Part shown: positions 36,496-46,063 of the stretch, in pieces
Numbering within the stretch: the first letter of the stretch is position 1
Layout: each line of letters opens with the position of its first letter
Assembly: GCA_017355425.1 (NCBI GenBank)
Contig: CP070233.1
Coordinates: 4,381,501 to 4,445,500, forward strand
Direction: 5' to 3'
Source: Dolichospermum sp. DET69
GTDB taxonomy: Bacteria > Cyanobacteriota > Cyanobacteriia > Cyanobacteriales > Nostocaceae
Length of the DNA stretch: 64,000 nt
Translations under genes and position numbers: made by a program
The notes under the pieces: model-generated
What the model was told of the DNA's origin: nothing
The model's database searches: none
What the model saw: only the letters and a program-made list of their open reading frames with translations

Positions 36496-36906
36496 TTAAG
36501 AGGGTGTTTGACAACTACCATCTACACAGTATGCTGATTGATAGGTTTGCAATCGCTTACCAAACAAGGTATAACGGTTATCCCGAATTTGTTCATAAAA
36601 CCTATCTCCTGCCCATTTCATCCCCGGTAAAGCCCGATAAGCCTCGACAAATAAGCTTCCCATAGGTAATAATCGCCCAATTTCCTCAGCCGCATTACTA
36701 CCCTGCCAACGTCTTTGGGTAGCATTACCATCAATTAACATCATCCCCTGTTGACAATCTGTAGTAGTAATTTCCCATTGGGATAATCTCTCCTCATCTT
36801 GCATAGGAACGTAACGAAAGAGCTTTCCTTGGTCTAAAGTCTCCAACAACTGCACTAAAGTCACACAAAGATTGCAGTTGCCATCATAGATAACATAGTA
36901 AGTCAT
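36496..36906 (-). CDS. DCC family thiol-disulfide oxidoreductase-like protein (DUF393)
   Basis: 136 residues with the family-defining DGNCNLC motif (residues 8-14, CxxC), then LETLDQGKLFRYVPMQDEER and GSNAAEEIGRLLP. DCC proteins are thioredoxin-like; activity is mostly inferred. The C-terminus has two more cysteines (YCVDGSC). A single MITE-type end (AGAGGGTGTTTGACAAC) overlaps the 3' end of the gene at 36499-36515. Confidence 0.88.
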   Translation of the reverse strand: MTYYVIYDGNCNLCVTLVQLLETLDQGKLFRYVPMQDEERLSQWEITTTDCQQGMMLIDGNATQRRWQGSNAAEEIGRLLPMGSLFVEAYRALPGMKWAGDRFYEQIRDNRYTLFGKRLQTYQSAYCVDGSCQTPS

Positions 36907-37063
36907 AAAATTAGTCGCTATAGTATGTTTTTGGTAAGTATCTGACTTTTAAGTGCGTACTTGTGAATTTATCTGTATATACTGTACTATATAAAAAGTT
37001 AAAAAACTACTGCTGATTTAGCGATTTATAAATGCCATTCATTATTAATAGTGAGGTAAAATC

Positions 37064-37780
37064 ATGACTCAAAATACAATTAATTATGTAATTCATGATA
37101 GAAATTCTCGGTTTCATAGTCAAATTGATTGGCTCAATAGTTATCATACATTTTCCTTCAGCAACTTCTATGATCCCACGCGGATGGGATTCCGTTCTTT
37201 GCGAGTAATTAATGATGATCTCATAGCTGCTGGTGCAGGATTTCCGACTCATGGACATAAAGATATGGAAATTCTCACTTATGTTTTATCAGGTGCAGTA
37301 GAACATAAAGATAGTTTAGGCACAGGTTCGGTAATTCTTCCCGGTGAAGCCCAGGTAATGAGTGCAGGAACTGGGATTATGCACAGTGAATTTAATCCTT
37401 CTCCAACTGAAGAATTACATTTACTGCAAATTTGGATTTTACCAAATCAGCAAGGACTAAAACCTAGATATGAACAAAAAGCTTTTCCCATAGCAGAAAA
37501 GCAAGGAAAATTACGTTTAATTGCCTCTGAAAATGGAAGAGATGGATCTGTAATTATTTATCAAGATGTCTCTTTATATGCGGGAATTTTAGCAACAGGT
37601 GATGTTGTAAATTATCATCTTCAAGATCATCGTTATGCTTGGTTACAAATAGCTAAAGGTAAAGTAAATTTCAATAATCACGAATTGCAAGCCGGAGATG
37701 GAGTAGAAATTACAGGAGAAGAAAAAATCACAATTAGCAGTAATTCAAGCTCAGAAATATTGCTGTTTGACTTAGGGTAA
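37064..37780 (+). CDS. Pirin family protein (YhaK/YhhW-like)
   Basis: 238 residues, bicupin fold. The N-terminal cupin holds the metal site: FPTHGHKDMEILTYVLSGAVEHKDS and GTGIMHSEFNPSP, giving the usual three His and one Glu. The C-terminal cupin is less conserved. Some relatives show quercetinase activity; the role in cyanobacteria is unclear. The ATG is preceded by GAGGTAAA. A hairpin follows at 37790. Confidence 0.92.
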   Translation: MTQNTINYVIHDRNSRFHSQIDWLNSYHTFSFSNFYDPTRMGFRSLRVINDDLIAAGAGFPTHGHKDMEILTYVLSGAVEHKDSLGTGSVILPGEAQVMSAGTGIMHSEFNPSPTEELHLLQIWILPNQQGLKPRYEQKAFPIAEKQGKLRLIASENGRDGSVIIYQDVSLYAGILATGDVVNYHLQDHRYAWLQIAKGKVNFNNHELQAGDGVEITGEEKITISSNSSSEILLFDLG

Positions 37781-37789
37781 AATACCATA

Positions 37790-37806
37790 GGCGGGGTTTC
37801 CCCGCC
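37790..37806 (+). terminator. GC-rich hairpin after the pirin gene
   Basis: GGCGGGG-TTT-CCCCGCC, 7-bp perfect stem, 10 bp past the stop codon; followed by short tandem TTTGGGTTTCCTAA units. Confidence 0.55.
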
Positions 37807-37929
37807 CTCAGTTTGGGTTTCCTAATTTGGGTTTCCTAATTGGGGTCTCCCCACCCTCAATTGTATTTCTACCTGAAAATCTAGAAATTTATTAAACATT
37901 CTGACTTCTGCTGAATCATAATTAATTTT

Positions 37930-39636
37930 CTAAAACAGAAAGTATCTTTGTGCCATTGGTAAAACTGTTGCTGGTTCACAAGTTAATAATTCACCATTCG
38001 CACGGACTTCGTAGGTTTCAGGATCTACCTCAATATGAGGTAAAGCATCATTTAATTTCATGTCTAGTTTAGTAATTTGACGAGTTCCTGAAACTGGAAC
38101 TGCTAACTTTCTTAAACTTAATTGTTGAGGAATTTCTCTTGCTAAAGCTGCTTGAGAAATAAAAGTTAATGATGTTGCATTTCTCGCACCCGCAAAACTG
38201 CCAAACATTGGTCGCATATATACAGGTTGCGGTGTGGGAATACTAGCACTAGCATCACCCATTTGTGACCAAGCAATCATGCCTCCTTTAATGACAATTT
38301 GCGGTTTGACACCAAAAAACGCAGGTGTCCACAAACACAAATCCGCTAATTTTCCTGCTTCTACTGATCCCACATATTCAGAAATACCATGAGTAATTGC
38401 CGGATTAATTGTATATTTAGCGATATATCTTTTTGCTCGTACATTATCCGCATTACCATCCCCAGCAAGGCTTCCCCGTTGTATTTTCATTTTGTGTGCT
38501 GTTTGCCAAGTCCGAATTATGACTTCACCTACCCGCCCCATTGCTTGTGAGTCAGATGCAATCATACTAAACGCGCCTAAGTCGTGAAGAATATCTTCCG
38601 CTGCGATAGTTTCTCTCCGAATCCGAGATTCAGCAAAAGATACATCTTCAGGAATACTGGAATCTAAGTGATGACATACCATCAACATATCCAAATGTTC
38701 ATCTAGAGTGTTGACAGTGTAAGGACGGGTGGGGTTAGTAGAAGATGGTAAAACGTTACTTTGTCCGCAAACTTTGATAATGTCTGGTGCGTGTCCTCCT
38801 CCAGCCCCTTCCGTGTGGTAGGTGTGAATAGCACGATGTTTAAAAGCGGCAATAGTATCTTCAACAAATCCGGCTTCGTTGAGGGTGTCAGTGTGAATTG
38901 CGACTTGCACATCATATTCATCAGCAACGGTTAAACAAGTATCAATTGTGGCGGGAGTCGTTCCCCAATCTTCATGGAGTTTTAACCCCATTACTCCAGC
39001 TTCAATTTGTTCTATTAGTCCTTGGGGTTGACTTGTATTGCCTTTCCCTAAAAATCCTATGTTGACAGGGAACGCATCTGCGGCTTGCAACATTCGGTAA
39101 ATATTCCAAGGTCCAGGAGTACAAGTTGTGGCATTTGTTCCTGTGGCTGGTCCTGTACCTCCACCAATCATCGTTGTGATCCCTGATGCGATCGCTACTT
39201 CAATCTGTTGAGGACAAATAAAATGGATGTGGGTATCAATTCCCCCCGCTGTCAGAATCATTCCTTCTCCTGCTAAAGCTTCAGTCCCCGGACCAATAAT
39301 GATATCTATATTGTCTTGAATATAGGGATTTCCAGCTTTACCAATTTTGTAAATTTTGCCATCTTTAATGCCGATATCTGCTTTAACAATTCCCCACCAA
39401 TCGAGGATTAAAGCATTAGTAATCACTAAATCTACAGCACCATCAGCGTTAGAAATTGGGGATTGTCCCATGCCATCTCTAATCACTTTACCACCACCAA
39501 ATTTCACCTCATCTCCGTAGGTTGTGAAATCCTGTTCTACTTCAATAAATAATTCTGTGTCTGCTAATCTAATTTTATCACCTACTGTGGGTCCATAGGT
39601 TTCAGCATAAGCGCGACGATCCATTCTGTATGGCAT
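37930..39636 (-). CDS. ureC: Urease subunit alpha
   Basis: The 568-residue catalytic subunit hydrolyses urea to ammonia and carbamate in the cytoplasm. Nickel-ligand regions are visible: [14 protein letters not shown] (two His), the carbamylated lysine in [28 protein letters not shown], and the ligand Asp in [11 protein letters not shown]. The catalytic His is in MVCHHLD. It starts [20 protein letters not shown] as usual. It is the last gene of the ure cluster, separated from ureB by a 400-bp insertion. Confidence 0.97.
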   Translation of the reverse strand: MPYRMDRRAYAETYGPTVGDKIRLADTELFIEVEQDFTTYGDEVKFGGGKVIRDGMGQSPISNADGAVDLVITNALILDWWGIVKADIGIKDGKIYKIGKAGNPYIQDNIDIIIGPGTEALAGEGMILTAGGIDTHIHFICPQQIEVAIASGITTMIGGGTGPATGTNATTCTPGPWNIYRMLQAADAFPVNIGFLGKGNTSQPQGLIEQIEAGVMGLKLHEDWGTTPATIDTCLTVADEYDVQVAIHTDTLNEAGFVEDTIAAFKHRAIHTYHTEGAGGGHAPDIIKVCGQSNVLPSSTNPTRPYTVNTLDEHLDMLMVCHHLDSSIPEDVSFAESRIRRETIAAEDILHDLGAFSMIASDSQAMGRVGEVIIRTWQTAHKMKIQRGSLAGDGNADNVRAKRYIAKYTINPAITHGISEYVGSVEAGKLADLCLWTPAFFGVKPQIVIKGGMIAWSQMGDASASIPTPQPVYMRPMFGSFAGARNATSLTFISQAALAREIPQQLSLRKLAVPVSGTRQITKLDMKLNDALPHIEVDPETYEVRANGELLTCEPATVLPMAQRYFLF

Positions 39637-39690
39637 ACTTTATCCTTTTTTTAATTAAATAGAGTTATGGGCAAAATTTTAGCTTAAACA

Positions 39691-40040
39691 GTAGAAGCCT
39701 CTCACCTACCCGATAGGGAGGTGATGAGATGAATACGCGGAAGTGACGAATTGCCCAACGAGCAAAATTAAGCGCAGCTTAATCAGTATTGTTGGGCGAT
39801 GTTAGCGAAGCGGCACGAAGTGCGGAATGAACACTTTCTTGATTTTTTTTCAAATATTTGATATAATCCTTGACAGTAGGTGTAACTCAATTAAATGCAC
39901 CAAAAGCAGCCTATCAAAAAAGTTAAAAATTATCTCAAAAAGTCCCTAGGGCATAGGGCTTTAAAGCTCGGTTAATGTCTTCATAGAGGAGTCGCCGAGA
40001 AGCCTACACTCACCTGAAAGGGAGTGTGTGGAGTATGTCA
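39691..40040 (+). mobile_element. TnpB-type (IS200/IS605) element remnant between ureB and ureC
   Basis: The right end reads GAAGCCTACACTCACC, a hairpin (ACACTC...GGAGTGT), then GGAGTATGTCA. This form is common at the 3' end of cyanobacterial TnpB genes, where the omega-RNA (reRNA) scaffold lies. A similar block, GAAGCC, hairpin TCACCTACCC/AGGGAGGTGA, GAGATGAA, is at the left (39694-39732). Upstream of the right end, CCCTAGGGCATAGGGCTTTA (39941 on) may be RNA scaffold. No TnpB or TnpA frame remains. Orientation is opposite to the ure genes. Assignment is by recall of similar ends. Confidence 0.5.
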
Positions 40041-40343
40041 CAGACTTCCATTAATTTTGCCGTTGAATCCATATATCTGACGAGTACCAATGAGGGGAAC
40101 TAGAGTAATTTCTTTTTCATCTCCTGGTTCAAATCTCACGGCTGTACCTGCGGGGATATCTAATCTCATTCCTCGCGCTTTTTCTCTGTCGAAAATTAAA
40201 GCAGTATTAACTTCAAAAAAGTGAAAATGCGATCCTATTTGAATGGGTCTATCTCCTGCATTTGCTACTATTAATTTAGTAATTGGACGACCTGCATTTA
40301 ATTCAATTTCCCCTATTGGGGTGATGATTTCTCCGGGTATCAT
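40038..40343 (-). CDS. ureB: Urease subunit beta
   Basis: 101 residues, [58 protein letters not shown], typical single-domain UreB. It is a structural subunit of the (UreABC)3 complex. Its stop codon touches the mobile-element remnant, and the last residues ([10 protein letters not shown]) lack the usual longer tail, so the insertion may have altered the C-terminus. Confidence 0.95.
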   Translation of the reverse strand: MIPGEIITPIGEIELNAGRPITKLIVANAGDRPIQIGSHFHFFEVNTALIFDREKARGMRLDIPAGTAVRFEPGDEKEITLVPLIGTRQIYGFNGKINGSL

Positions 40344-40357
40344 AATTTTTTCCTAAT

Positions 40358-40591
40358 TTAAAGATTTTCTAAGAATTCTACAAAGGGTTGGAAAGCTTGC
40401 GGACATCTTTCGGCAATATCTTGATATCTAGCACTTCCTAATATTATACGAGCATCACTAGAACCTCGATATTTTTTACCATAGGTTTGAAAAATTTTCT
40501 GGGTCTGAATCCCAGACGGATTGATTCTGACTCGGTGACTCCTGACTCCTTCTTCAAGAGATGTACCCTCTACATAAATTTCAACTTTCAT
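40358..40591 (-). pseudogene. Degenerate DUF4276/RloB-like (TOPRIM) partner protein
   Basis: 77 residues. The start MKVEIYVEG is the TOPRIM first strand with its glutamate, as in DUF4276 proteins. The end YGKKYRGSSDARIILGSARY plus QDIAERCPQAFQPFVEFLENL fits the C-terminus of that family (about 200 residues). The middle is replaced by sequence translated from a dispersed repeat (DNA GACTCGGTGACTCCTGACTC, also at 767 and 35408). It overlaps the upstream ATPase gene by 4 bp, so the two were a coupled pair. Confidence 0.55.
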
Positions 40592-41790
40592 GGAAGTCTC
40601 TCTAATTCATCACTACGGTGTAATTGTTCTAATTCATCTGAGCCAAAATCATCAAGCATATCAATTAAAACTTGAGAATTTCCAGGTTTAATAAACTTTG
40701 CTTCCCCATTTTCTTTTCTAATTACTGCAATTTGAGAAATATCAAACTGCGTCAAAAAATAAGATGAATGAGTTGCCAATAAAATTTGTGTGCGTTCACA
40801 AGTTTTCTCAAATAAGGCAGCTAAAACAGGTAGTGTCCGTGGATGTACACCTTGATCTGGTTCATCAATACAAATTAACGATGGTGGATTTGGCAGTACA
40901 CATAAACAAATCCAACAAATTAAACGCAAAATTCCATCTGATAAATCCGCAAGACTTAACTCTTGATCAATACCTGATTCTTGCCAAAAAGCTATAACTT
41001 CTCCTGGTCCACCACGAGCTTTTACGGTTAAACCTTTAAAACCAGGAATTACAGAACGAAGATGTTGTTGTAGTTCATCAAATGCTGTTCTATGTTCAGT
41101 CATTAAATAGAAAAGAACTGAACTCAAATTACCTGCATCTTCATGTAAAATTGGTTCTTGTTCAATGGGAACTGATTGACGAATCTTCTGATTTCCTATG
41201 TTAAAAGAACTATAAAACCTCCAATCACGAATATATTCACGTAAGTTATATAAAGCTTCTAATGATGGATTTGTTATCGTATTCAGCGTTAGTTGATTAG
41301 AACGCTTTAAAGCAATCTCTTGTTTTAATTCATCTTGTGTTAAAGCTGTAAATCCTTTTTCTCCAGGTTCTCTAATAACACCTTTATTACCCTGAATATC
41401 CATATATATGTATGGATTACTATATTTATCATTAAAAGGTTTAGATGATTCTACTCTTTCATAGGAAACTTGGGTTCTACCAACCGGTCCCATAAGTTCC
41501 CCTAAATATCTAATACCAATTGGACGACCTGTATCAATTTCTATATCCCATTCAAACTTAGCTGGTCCTGGAATATGAAAAATCTGCTGCCCAATAGCAC
41601 CAGTAATTATTTCAGGAGGGATATCGTAATAAAGACTATCTCGCAAAAATTTGAGAAATTCAAATAAACTTGATTTTCCTGCCCCATTAGCACCAACAAT
41701 AATTTCTAATGGTTGTAATGGAGCTTCCAAGTTTCTAAAAGGACGATAACCTCGAATATTGACTGATGTTAATCGGTATGGTGCTACCAT
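40588..41790 (-). CDS. AAA family ATPase (OLD/RecF-like, AAA_21), probable defence-type
   Basis: 400 residues. Start VNIRGYRPFRNLEAPLQPLE and Walker A VGANGAGKSSLFEFLKFLR (residues 32-50). A split-domain middle is followed by SLADLSDGILRLI (signature-like), Walker B SLICIDEPDQGVHPR and LATHSSYFLTQFD, as in SMC/RecF-type ATPases. Partnered by a small TOPRIM-like protein (overlap 4 bp), it has the composition of two-gene ATPase plus TOPRIM systems linked to phage defence. It lies inside the urease operon between ureA and ureB, in the same direction, so may be co-transcribed with urease. Confidence 0.8.
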   Translation of the reverse strand: MVAPYRLTSVNIRGYRPFRNLEAPLQPLEIIVGANGAGKSSLFEFLKFLRDSLYYDIPPEIITGAIGQQIFHIPGPAKFEWDIEIDTGRPIGIRYLGELMGPVGRTQVSYERVESSKPFNDKYSNPYIYMDIQGNKGVIREPGEKGFTALTQDELKQEIALKRSNQLTLNTITNPSLEALYNLREYIRDWRFYSSFNIGNQKIRQSVPIEQEPILHEDAGNLSSVLFYLMTEHRTAFDELQQHLRSVIPGFKGLTVKARGGPGEVIAFWQESGIDQELSLADLSDGILRLICWICLCVLPNPPSLICIDEPDQGVHPRTLPVLAALFEKTCERTQILLATHSSYFLTQFDISQIAVIRKENGEAKFIKPGNSQVLIDMLDDFGSDELEQLHRSDELERLP

Positions 41791-41834
41791 GTTGTTACCT
41801 CAATTTTTTTCTCATATATTTAAGTGATTTTTGA

Positions 41835-42137
41835 CTAACAAATTGGATTATGTACAGTTACTAACTTTGTGCCATCAGGAAAAGTGGCTTCTACTTGGAC
41901 ATCATGAATCATTTCTGGAATTCCTTCCATGACATCATCACGAGTTAATAAAGTTGTTCCATAACTCATTAAATCTGCCACGGTTTGACCATCTCTTGCC
42001 CCTTCCAAAATCGCAGCAGAAATAAAAGCAATCGCTTCTGGATAATTTAATTTTAATCCTCTATTTTTTCGTCTTTCCGCTACTAAAGCAGCAGTAAAAA
42101 TTAATAACTTATCTCGTTCTTGCGGTGTTAGATGCAT
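41835..42137 (-). CDS. ureA: Urease subunit gamma
   Basis: 100 residues from [21 protein letters not shown] chose this ATG at 42137 over one 69 bp upstream because all UreA proteins start here. Segments [33 protein letters not shown] and [14 protein letters not shown] are diagnostic. It follows ureD by 31 bp. Confidence 0.97.
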   Translation of the reverse strand: MHLTPQERDKLLIFTAALVAERRKNRGLKLNYPEAIAFISAAILEGARDGQTVADLMSYGTTLLTRDDVMEGIPEMIHDVQVEATFPDGTKLVTVHNPIC

Positions 42138-42168
42138 TTTTTTCTCCCCTGTGTCTGAAGTAGTTTGT

Positions 42169-43008
42169 TTAAATTTGCCATACTCTCGGAATACAATTAC
42201 CACCATTTAGACAAGATACTCGGAACATTTGCCAAATATTTGTAAACCAACTTCTGACTTCAGATGTAGAATTACCACGATATCGGCACAAAAATCCATG
42301 TTGTAAGCGAGTTACCCCAGCATTAGAGTTTTGAATGATTAAAGAACGCGCTTGGTTAATGATTTCCTGTGATATTGGCAAACCAACACTAATAAAACTA
42401 CCCACAACGGGGTTTCCCGCTAAACCATGAGGACTATGAAATACTTCTTCGCTACCGGGGACAATTTGCCTATCAATCCATAGGGGAATACCATTTTGCC
42501 AGATTTCCGTGTGCGATCGCATCTCTCCCTGTAAAAACTTTTCTCCCCTGGCACTTCTTCCAAATCTCGTAATTTCCCAGCCCAAATAACTTGCATCTGT
42601 AGCTAATTCTACCCGCAAATCTTGGCGATAAATTGCCCCATTAAATAAAATCGTTTCTTGGGGTAAATATTCTAAACAAGCATGAGCATCAATTTGAATA
42701 TCTACGATTTGTCTTGCTAATAGCCCGTTACTACGATATATTTTACTTGCGGCTGCGGTGGTAATTAATGCCTTTGTCTGGGGTTGGAGGTGAATTTGGG
42801 AAGATAAGCGATCGCCCCCCACAATGCCGCCAGCAGTGTGTAAAATCACACTATGACAAACTTCTTGTCCTTCTGGATAAAAAGGGCGTTGTACCTTAAA
42901 AGGGGCTTGATGGTGGTTGTAAATCAACTGAGTAGAATCTTGGCGTTTAGCATAAACTAAGTTAAGTTTGCCATGCCAACCTTGTACTGTGTAGGGGTTA
43001 TCAATCAT
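42169..43008 (-). CDS. ureD: Urease accessory protein UreD
   Basis: 279 residues: [53 protein letters not shown] and [14 protein letters not shown] are diagnostic of UreD/UreH, which scaffolds nickel delivery to apo-urease with UreF and UreG. It is the first gene of the ure cluster in the window. ureE, F and G are not present here. Confidence 0.95.
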   Translation of the reverse strand: MIDNPYTVQGWHGKLNLVYAKRQDSTQLIYNHHQAPFKVQRPFYPEGQEVCHSVILHTAGGIVGGDRLSSQIHLQPQTKALITTAAASKIYRSNGLLARQIVDIQIDAHACLEYLPQETILFNGAIYRQDLRVELATDASYLGWEITRFGRSARGEKFLQGEMRSHTEIWQNGIPLWIDRQIVPGSEEVFHSPHGLAGNPVVGSFISVGLPISQEIINQARSLIIQNSNAGVTRLQHGFLCRYRGNSTSEVRSWFTNIWQMFRVSCLNGGNCIPRVWQI

Positions 43009-43071
43009 TTAGAGCGTAAAGTAAAAATTAATCACCTGATTTGTCCACTTAAACATATTATTCAATAATTT

Positions 43072-43812
43072 ATGACAATATTTTGGTTGGCATTAGCTGG
43101 CATTATCGGCTGGTTTATCAGTTTACTAGCTGGTGGTGGGAGTTCATTAATTCTCATGCCCATTGTGGGAATGTTCATAGGGGCAGCAGCTATTGCTCCT
43201 GTAATTACTATCAGTGGCATATTTGGCAACAGTGAACGAGTATTTGTCTATTGGCAAAAAATTAATTGGGATGTTGTCAAATGGGAGTTACCCGGAGCAG
43301 TTTTTGGCGGAATTTTAGGAGCATTTACACTCACAAAAATTAAATTAGATTGGTTAAATATTTTAGTTGCCATATTTCTCATTTTTTCGGCTATAAGTTA
43401 CTTCTTCAAAAATGAGGAGAAATCTTTTACCGTCCAAACTTGGTACTTTCTCCCAGCAGGTTTTGCTTATGCTTTTTTATCTGGTTTGATAGGCAGCATG
43501 GGGCCTGTATTAGCTCCACTTTATATTAACTATGGCTTACAAAAAGAGGAATTACTAGCAACTCAGGCAACAAATCGAGTGATTGTTCATCTCGTCAAAG
43601 TGGTTGTCTATGGTTTTTTTGGAGCTTTCAAATTACCATACATTGGTTATGGAATTGTCCTTGGTTTGGCTGCATTACCTGGCAATTACTTGGGACATTT
43701 AGTTCTGCAAAAAATCAGTGAAAAACAATTCCGTCAATTGGTGATCTCCTTTGTCATGTTCAGTGGAATGCTGATTTTATGGCAGCAAAGAGAATTATTA
43801 CCTTTTTGGTAA
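43072..43812 (+). CDS. TauE/SafE (TSUP) family permease
   Basis: 246 residues with about eight spans. The first repeat contains SLLAGGGSSLILMPIVGMFI and TISGIFGNSERVFVYWQKIN; the second LIGSMGPVLAPLYINYGLQK and ATNRVIVHLVKVVVYGFFGA. Family members export or import sulfite, sulfonates, acetate or other anions. It is divergent from ureD with a 63-bp gap; a link to urease is not evident. Confidence 0.9.
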   Translation: MTIFWLALAGIIGWFISLLAGGGSSLILMPIVGMFIGAAAIAPVITISGIFGNSERVFVYWQKINWDVVKWELPGAVFGGILGAFTLTKIKLDWLNILVAIFLIFSAISYFFKNEEKSFTVQTWYFLPAGFAYAFLSGLIGSMGPVLAPLYINYGLQKEELLATQATNRVIVHLVKVVVYGFFGAFKLPYIGYGIVLGLAALPGNYLGHLVLQKISEKQFRQLVISFVMFSGMLILWQQRELLPFW

Positions 43813-44160
43813 AAATAATGTTTTCTACATTTTTCCCATTTGAATTGTCTTCTATTTATTTCTAAATATACTTGCTGCTCTTCAAATGGCAAATCTTTAA
43901 CTAAGTAGGTGAACAGAATAAAACCAATCTGTGTAAAGAAAAGTAAAATCGCCCAAACCCTCTTCAATCTTGCCTTTTGCCTCTTGCCTCTTGCCTTGCC
44001 ATAACGACAATTTTTAATGCTAACCTACTTATATATAGCGGTTATCGTGGGGATGCAATACAATCGCGGGCAGGGAAACCCCACCCCCTACTAAAAAATA
44101 TTCTTGATTATCTTCAATCAATTTTTCAATTTTCAGTCTAATTAGTGTTTGCATTTATTT

Positions 44161-44265
44161 ACAGCACTTCCTTTGTGTTATGAGGTACAAGAACCCCACC
44201 CCCAACCCCCTCCCCGCAAGCGATGAGGGGGCTAAGATGTACCTCATAAGAGCGAAAACCGCTGT
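44161..44265. repeat. MITE-like element (ACAGC...GCTGT ends), copy 2
   Basis: Inner block ACCCCACCCCCAACCCCC and CGCAAGCGATGAGGGGGC is identical to the copy at 28179-28285, whereas the ends have changed from TATAGCG/CGCTATA to ACAGC/GCTGT while keeping complementarity. The rest of 43813-44270 has a single TATAGCGGTT end at 44035 and no gene. Confidence 0.7.
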
Positions 44266-44270
44266 AACTA

Positions 44271-45785
44271 TTAACTTTGAGCTTGAATTTGTCTAACTAC
44301 TGTCAAAGCTGAATAACTCACTCCCGCAGTTCCTTCTCCAGGATGAGTTGAATCCCCCACTAACCACAAATTATTAATAGGTGTCCGATTCGCAAAACCA
44401 AAGGGGCCAAAGGTAGGAATTCTTTGCCCAATACCACCAACAATACCCCCTTCCCGTCCTGTAAAATGCTCAAAGGTACGAGGTGTGGCAGCTTCTACAT
44501 AAATGATAGTTTCTGGTTTCAAGTAGAAATATTCAGAAAGTTTGGATATTGCTTCTTGAGTAAATTTTTGTTTTAACCCTTGATAATCTTGAGTATGCCA
44601 CCAGGGAGTAAAATCAACAAAGGAAGAAGCAATAATTGTGGCTTTTCCTATTGGTGCGCGGCCGTCTCCTTCATGACTTACAGAGACAAACAGAGAATTG
44701 TTTTCACCAATAGGTTTATTAACATCATATAAAAATTGTAAATGCGGTGGACAATTAGGAGGAATTGCACTTTTTTCTACACCCAAATAAACTACAAATG
44801 CACCGGAAGCTGGGGGGAGTTTTTCTACTCTTTGTTTATATCCAGCAGGAGCATTTTCTCCTAATAATTGAACTAAATTTTGAACGGTGACATTTGCAAT
44901 TATATGTTCTGCTGTTTGGGTCCAAGTTTCTCCGGTTTTCTGATTTTTAATAACTACAGCGTTGGCTTGGCCATTTTCAACTTTGATTTTTTCGACGGTG
45001 TGACGCATTAATAATTTGCCACCATCTCTTTCTAAGGATTCTACCAAGCGATCGCTCAATACTTGCATACTCCCTTGCAGATGATATAATCCCTGGGGTG
45101 ATTGGGACACACTCAAGGCTGTAGCTGCATAAAGTAAAGCGGTTTCTTCGGCGCTGACTTGAGAATATAACTTCAGTTGTAAATCTAAAAATGTCCGCAG
45201 TCTTTTGTCCTTTCCTAACCCACATAATCGTAAAGCATCCCCTACAGTAAATAATGTGAAAGGTGCAGTAATCAAGGTACTCGGACGCACTGCTTGGATT
45301 AATTGTCCTAAATCCCATAAATTCCGGGGTGGTAAAACAGGATCACGTCCTTGAAATTCCCAACTAGCATTAAATAAAGTTGTTAATAATTGCCAAAAAG
45401 ATTCACTACCAGGAAACTGTTTCTGGCGTTCTGCTTGCCATTTCTGAGGATCACGCCAGACATTAATCGGTGTTGACTCTCCCGGAAGATATACCGCACA
45501 AGCTGGGTCACAAGGCGTGGCTGCGGGTAATTCTATATTTAATTCTGAGAAAATGCGGTGATGAATTCCCCCAGGTTCTAAACCTGCAACTTGGGTTGCA
45601 CCAACATCAAAGATAAATCCTTGACGTTTAAAGGTGGAAGCACAACCACCAGGAACTATTGCTTGGTCAAGAATTAGGACGTTATAACCTCTGTGTGCCA
45701 ATAACGCCCCGGTTGTAAGTCCACCTATACCCGCACCGATAACGATAACGCGGGATTGATTTTTTGTATGAGTAAGATTTGACAT
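44271..45785 (-). CDS. crtD: Carotenoid C-3',4' desaturase-like FAD oxidoreductase
   Basis: 504 residues. N-terminal FAD-binding motif VIVIGAGIGGLTTGALLAHR (residues 13-32) and GGCASTFKRQGFIFDVGATQ. C-terminal NNLWLVGDSTHPGEGTAGVS is typical of phytoene-desaturase-like enzymes. The GATQVAGLEPGGIHHRIF segment fits CrtD (myxoxanthophyll pathway, Synechocystis slr1293) better than CrtH isomerase (which has GASMIFG). Acts on the cytoplasmic/thylakoid membrane face. Confidence 0.78.
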   Translation of the reverse strand: MSNLTHTKNQSRVIVIGAGIGGLTTGALLAHRGYNVLILDQAIVPGGCASTFKRQGFIFDVGATQVAGLEPGGIHHRIFSELNIELPAATPCDPACAVYLPGESTPINVWRDPQKWQAERQKQFPGSESFWQLLTTLFNASWEFQGRDPVLPPRNLWDLGQLIQAVRPSTLITAPFTLFTVGDALRLCGLGKDKRLRTFLDLQLKLYSQVSAEETALLYAATALSVSQSPQGLYHLQGSMQVLSDRLVESLERDGGKLLMRHTVEKIKVENGQANAVVIKNQKTGETWTQTAEHIIANVTVQNLVQLLGENAPAGYKQRVEKLPPASGAFVVYLGVEKSAIPPNCPPHLQFLYDVNKPIGENNSLFVSVSHEGDGRAPIGKATIIASSFVDFTPWWHTQDYQGLKQKFTQEAISKLSEYFYLKPETIIYVEAATPRTFEHFTGREGGIVGGIGQRIPTFGPFGFANRTPINNLWLVGDSTHPGEGTAGVSYSALTVVRQIQAQS

Positions 45786-46063
45786 AGTTCAACTTCGCTG
45801 ACTATAAATTGAGAATTAACTTTATAATTCTTCATATTACTAATCATTAGTTTACATAAATTATTTGTTTAGTGCCAGAGTTAACAACTATCAGAAATAG
45901 CAAATGTCTTTTATTTGTGACACCAAAAAACAGGGAAGAGGTTGAAAGTCTATTAGTATATGGCTTTTTTCTGGAAATTTTCAACTCATGACATTGCGTA
46001 TAAATGTATTTTGTCTTACATTCATCTAAAAATTATTGAGGTGAGTATTTGCAGTATTATCTA

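Noticed and set aside
44271-45785. CrtH (carotenoid cis-trans isomerase)
   Set aside because: The N-terminal region reads FDVGATQVAGLEPGG rather than the FDVGASMIFG of CrtH; CrtD fits better.
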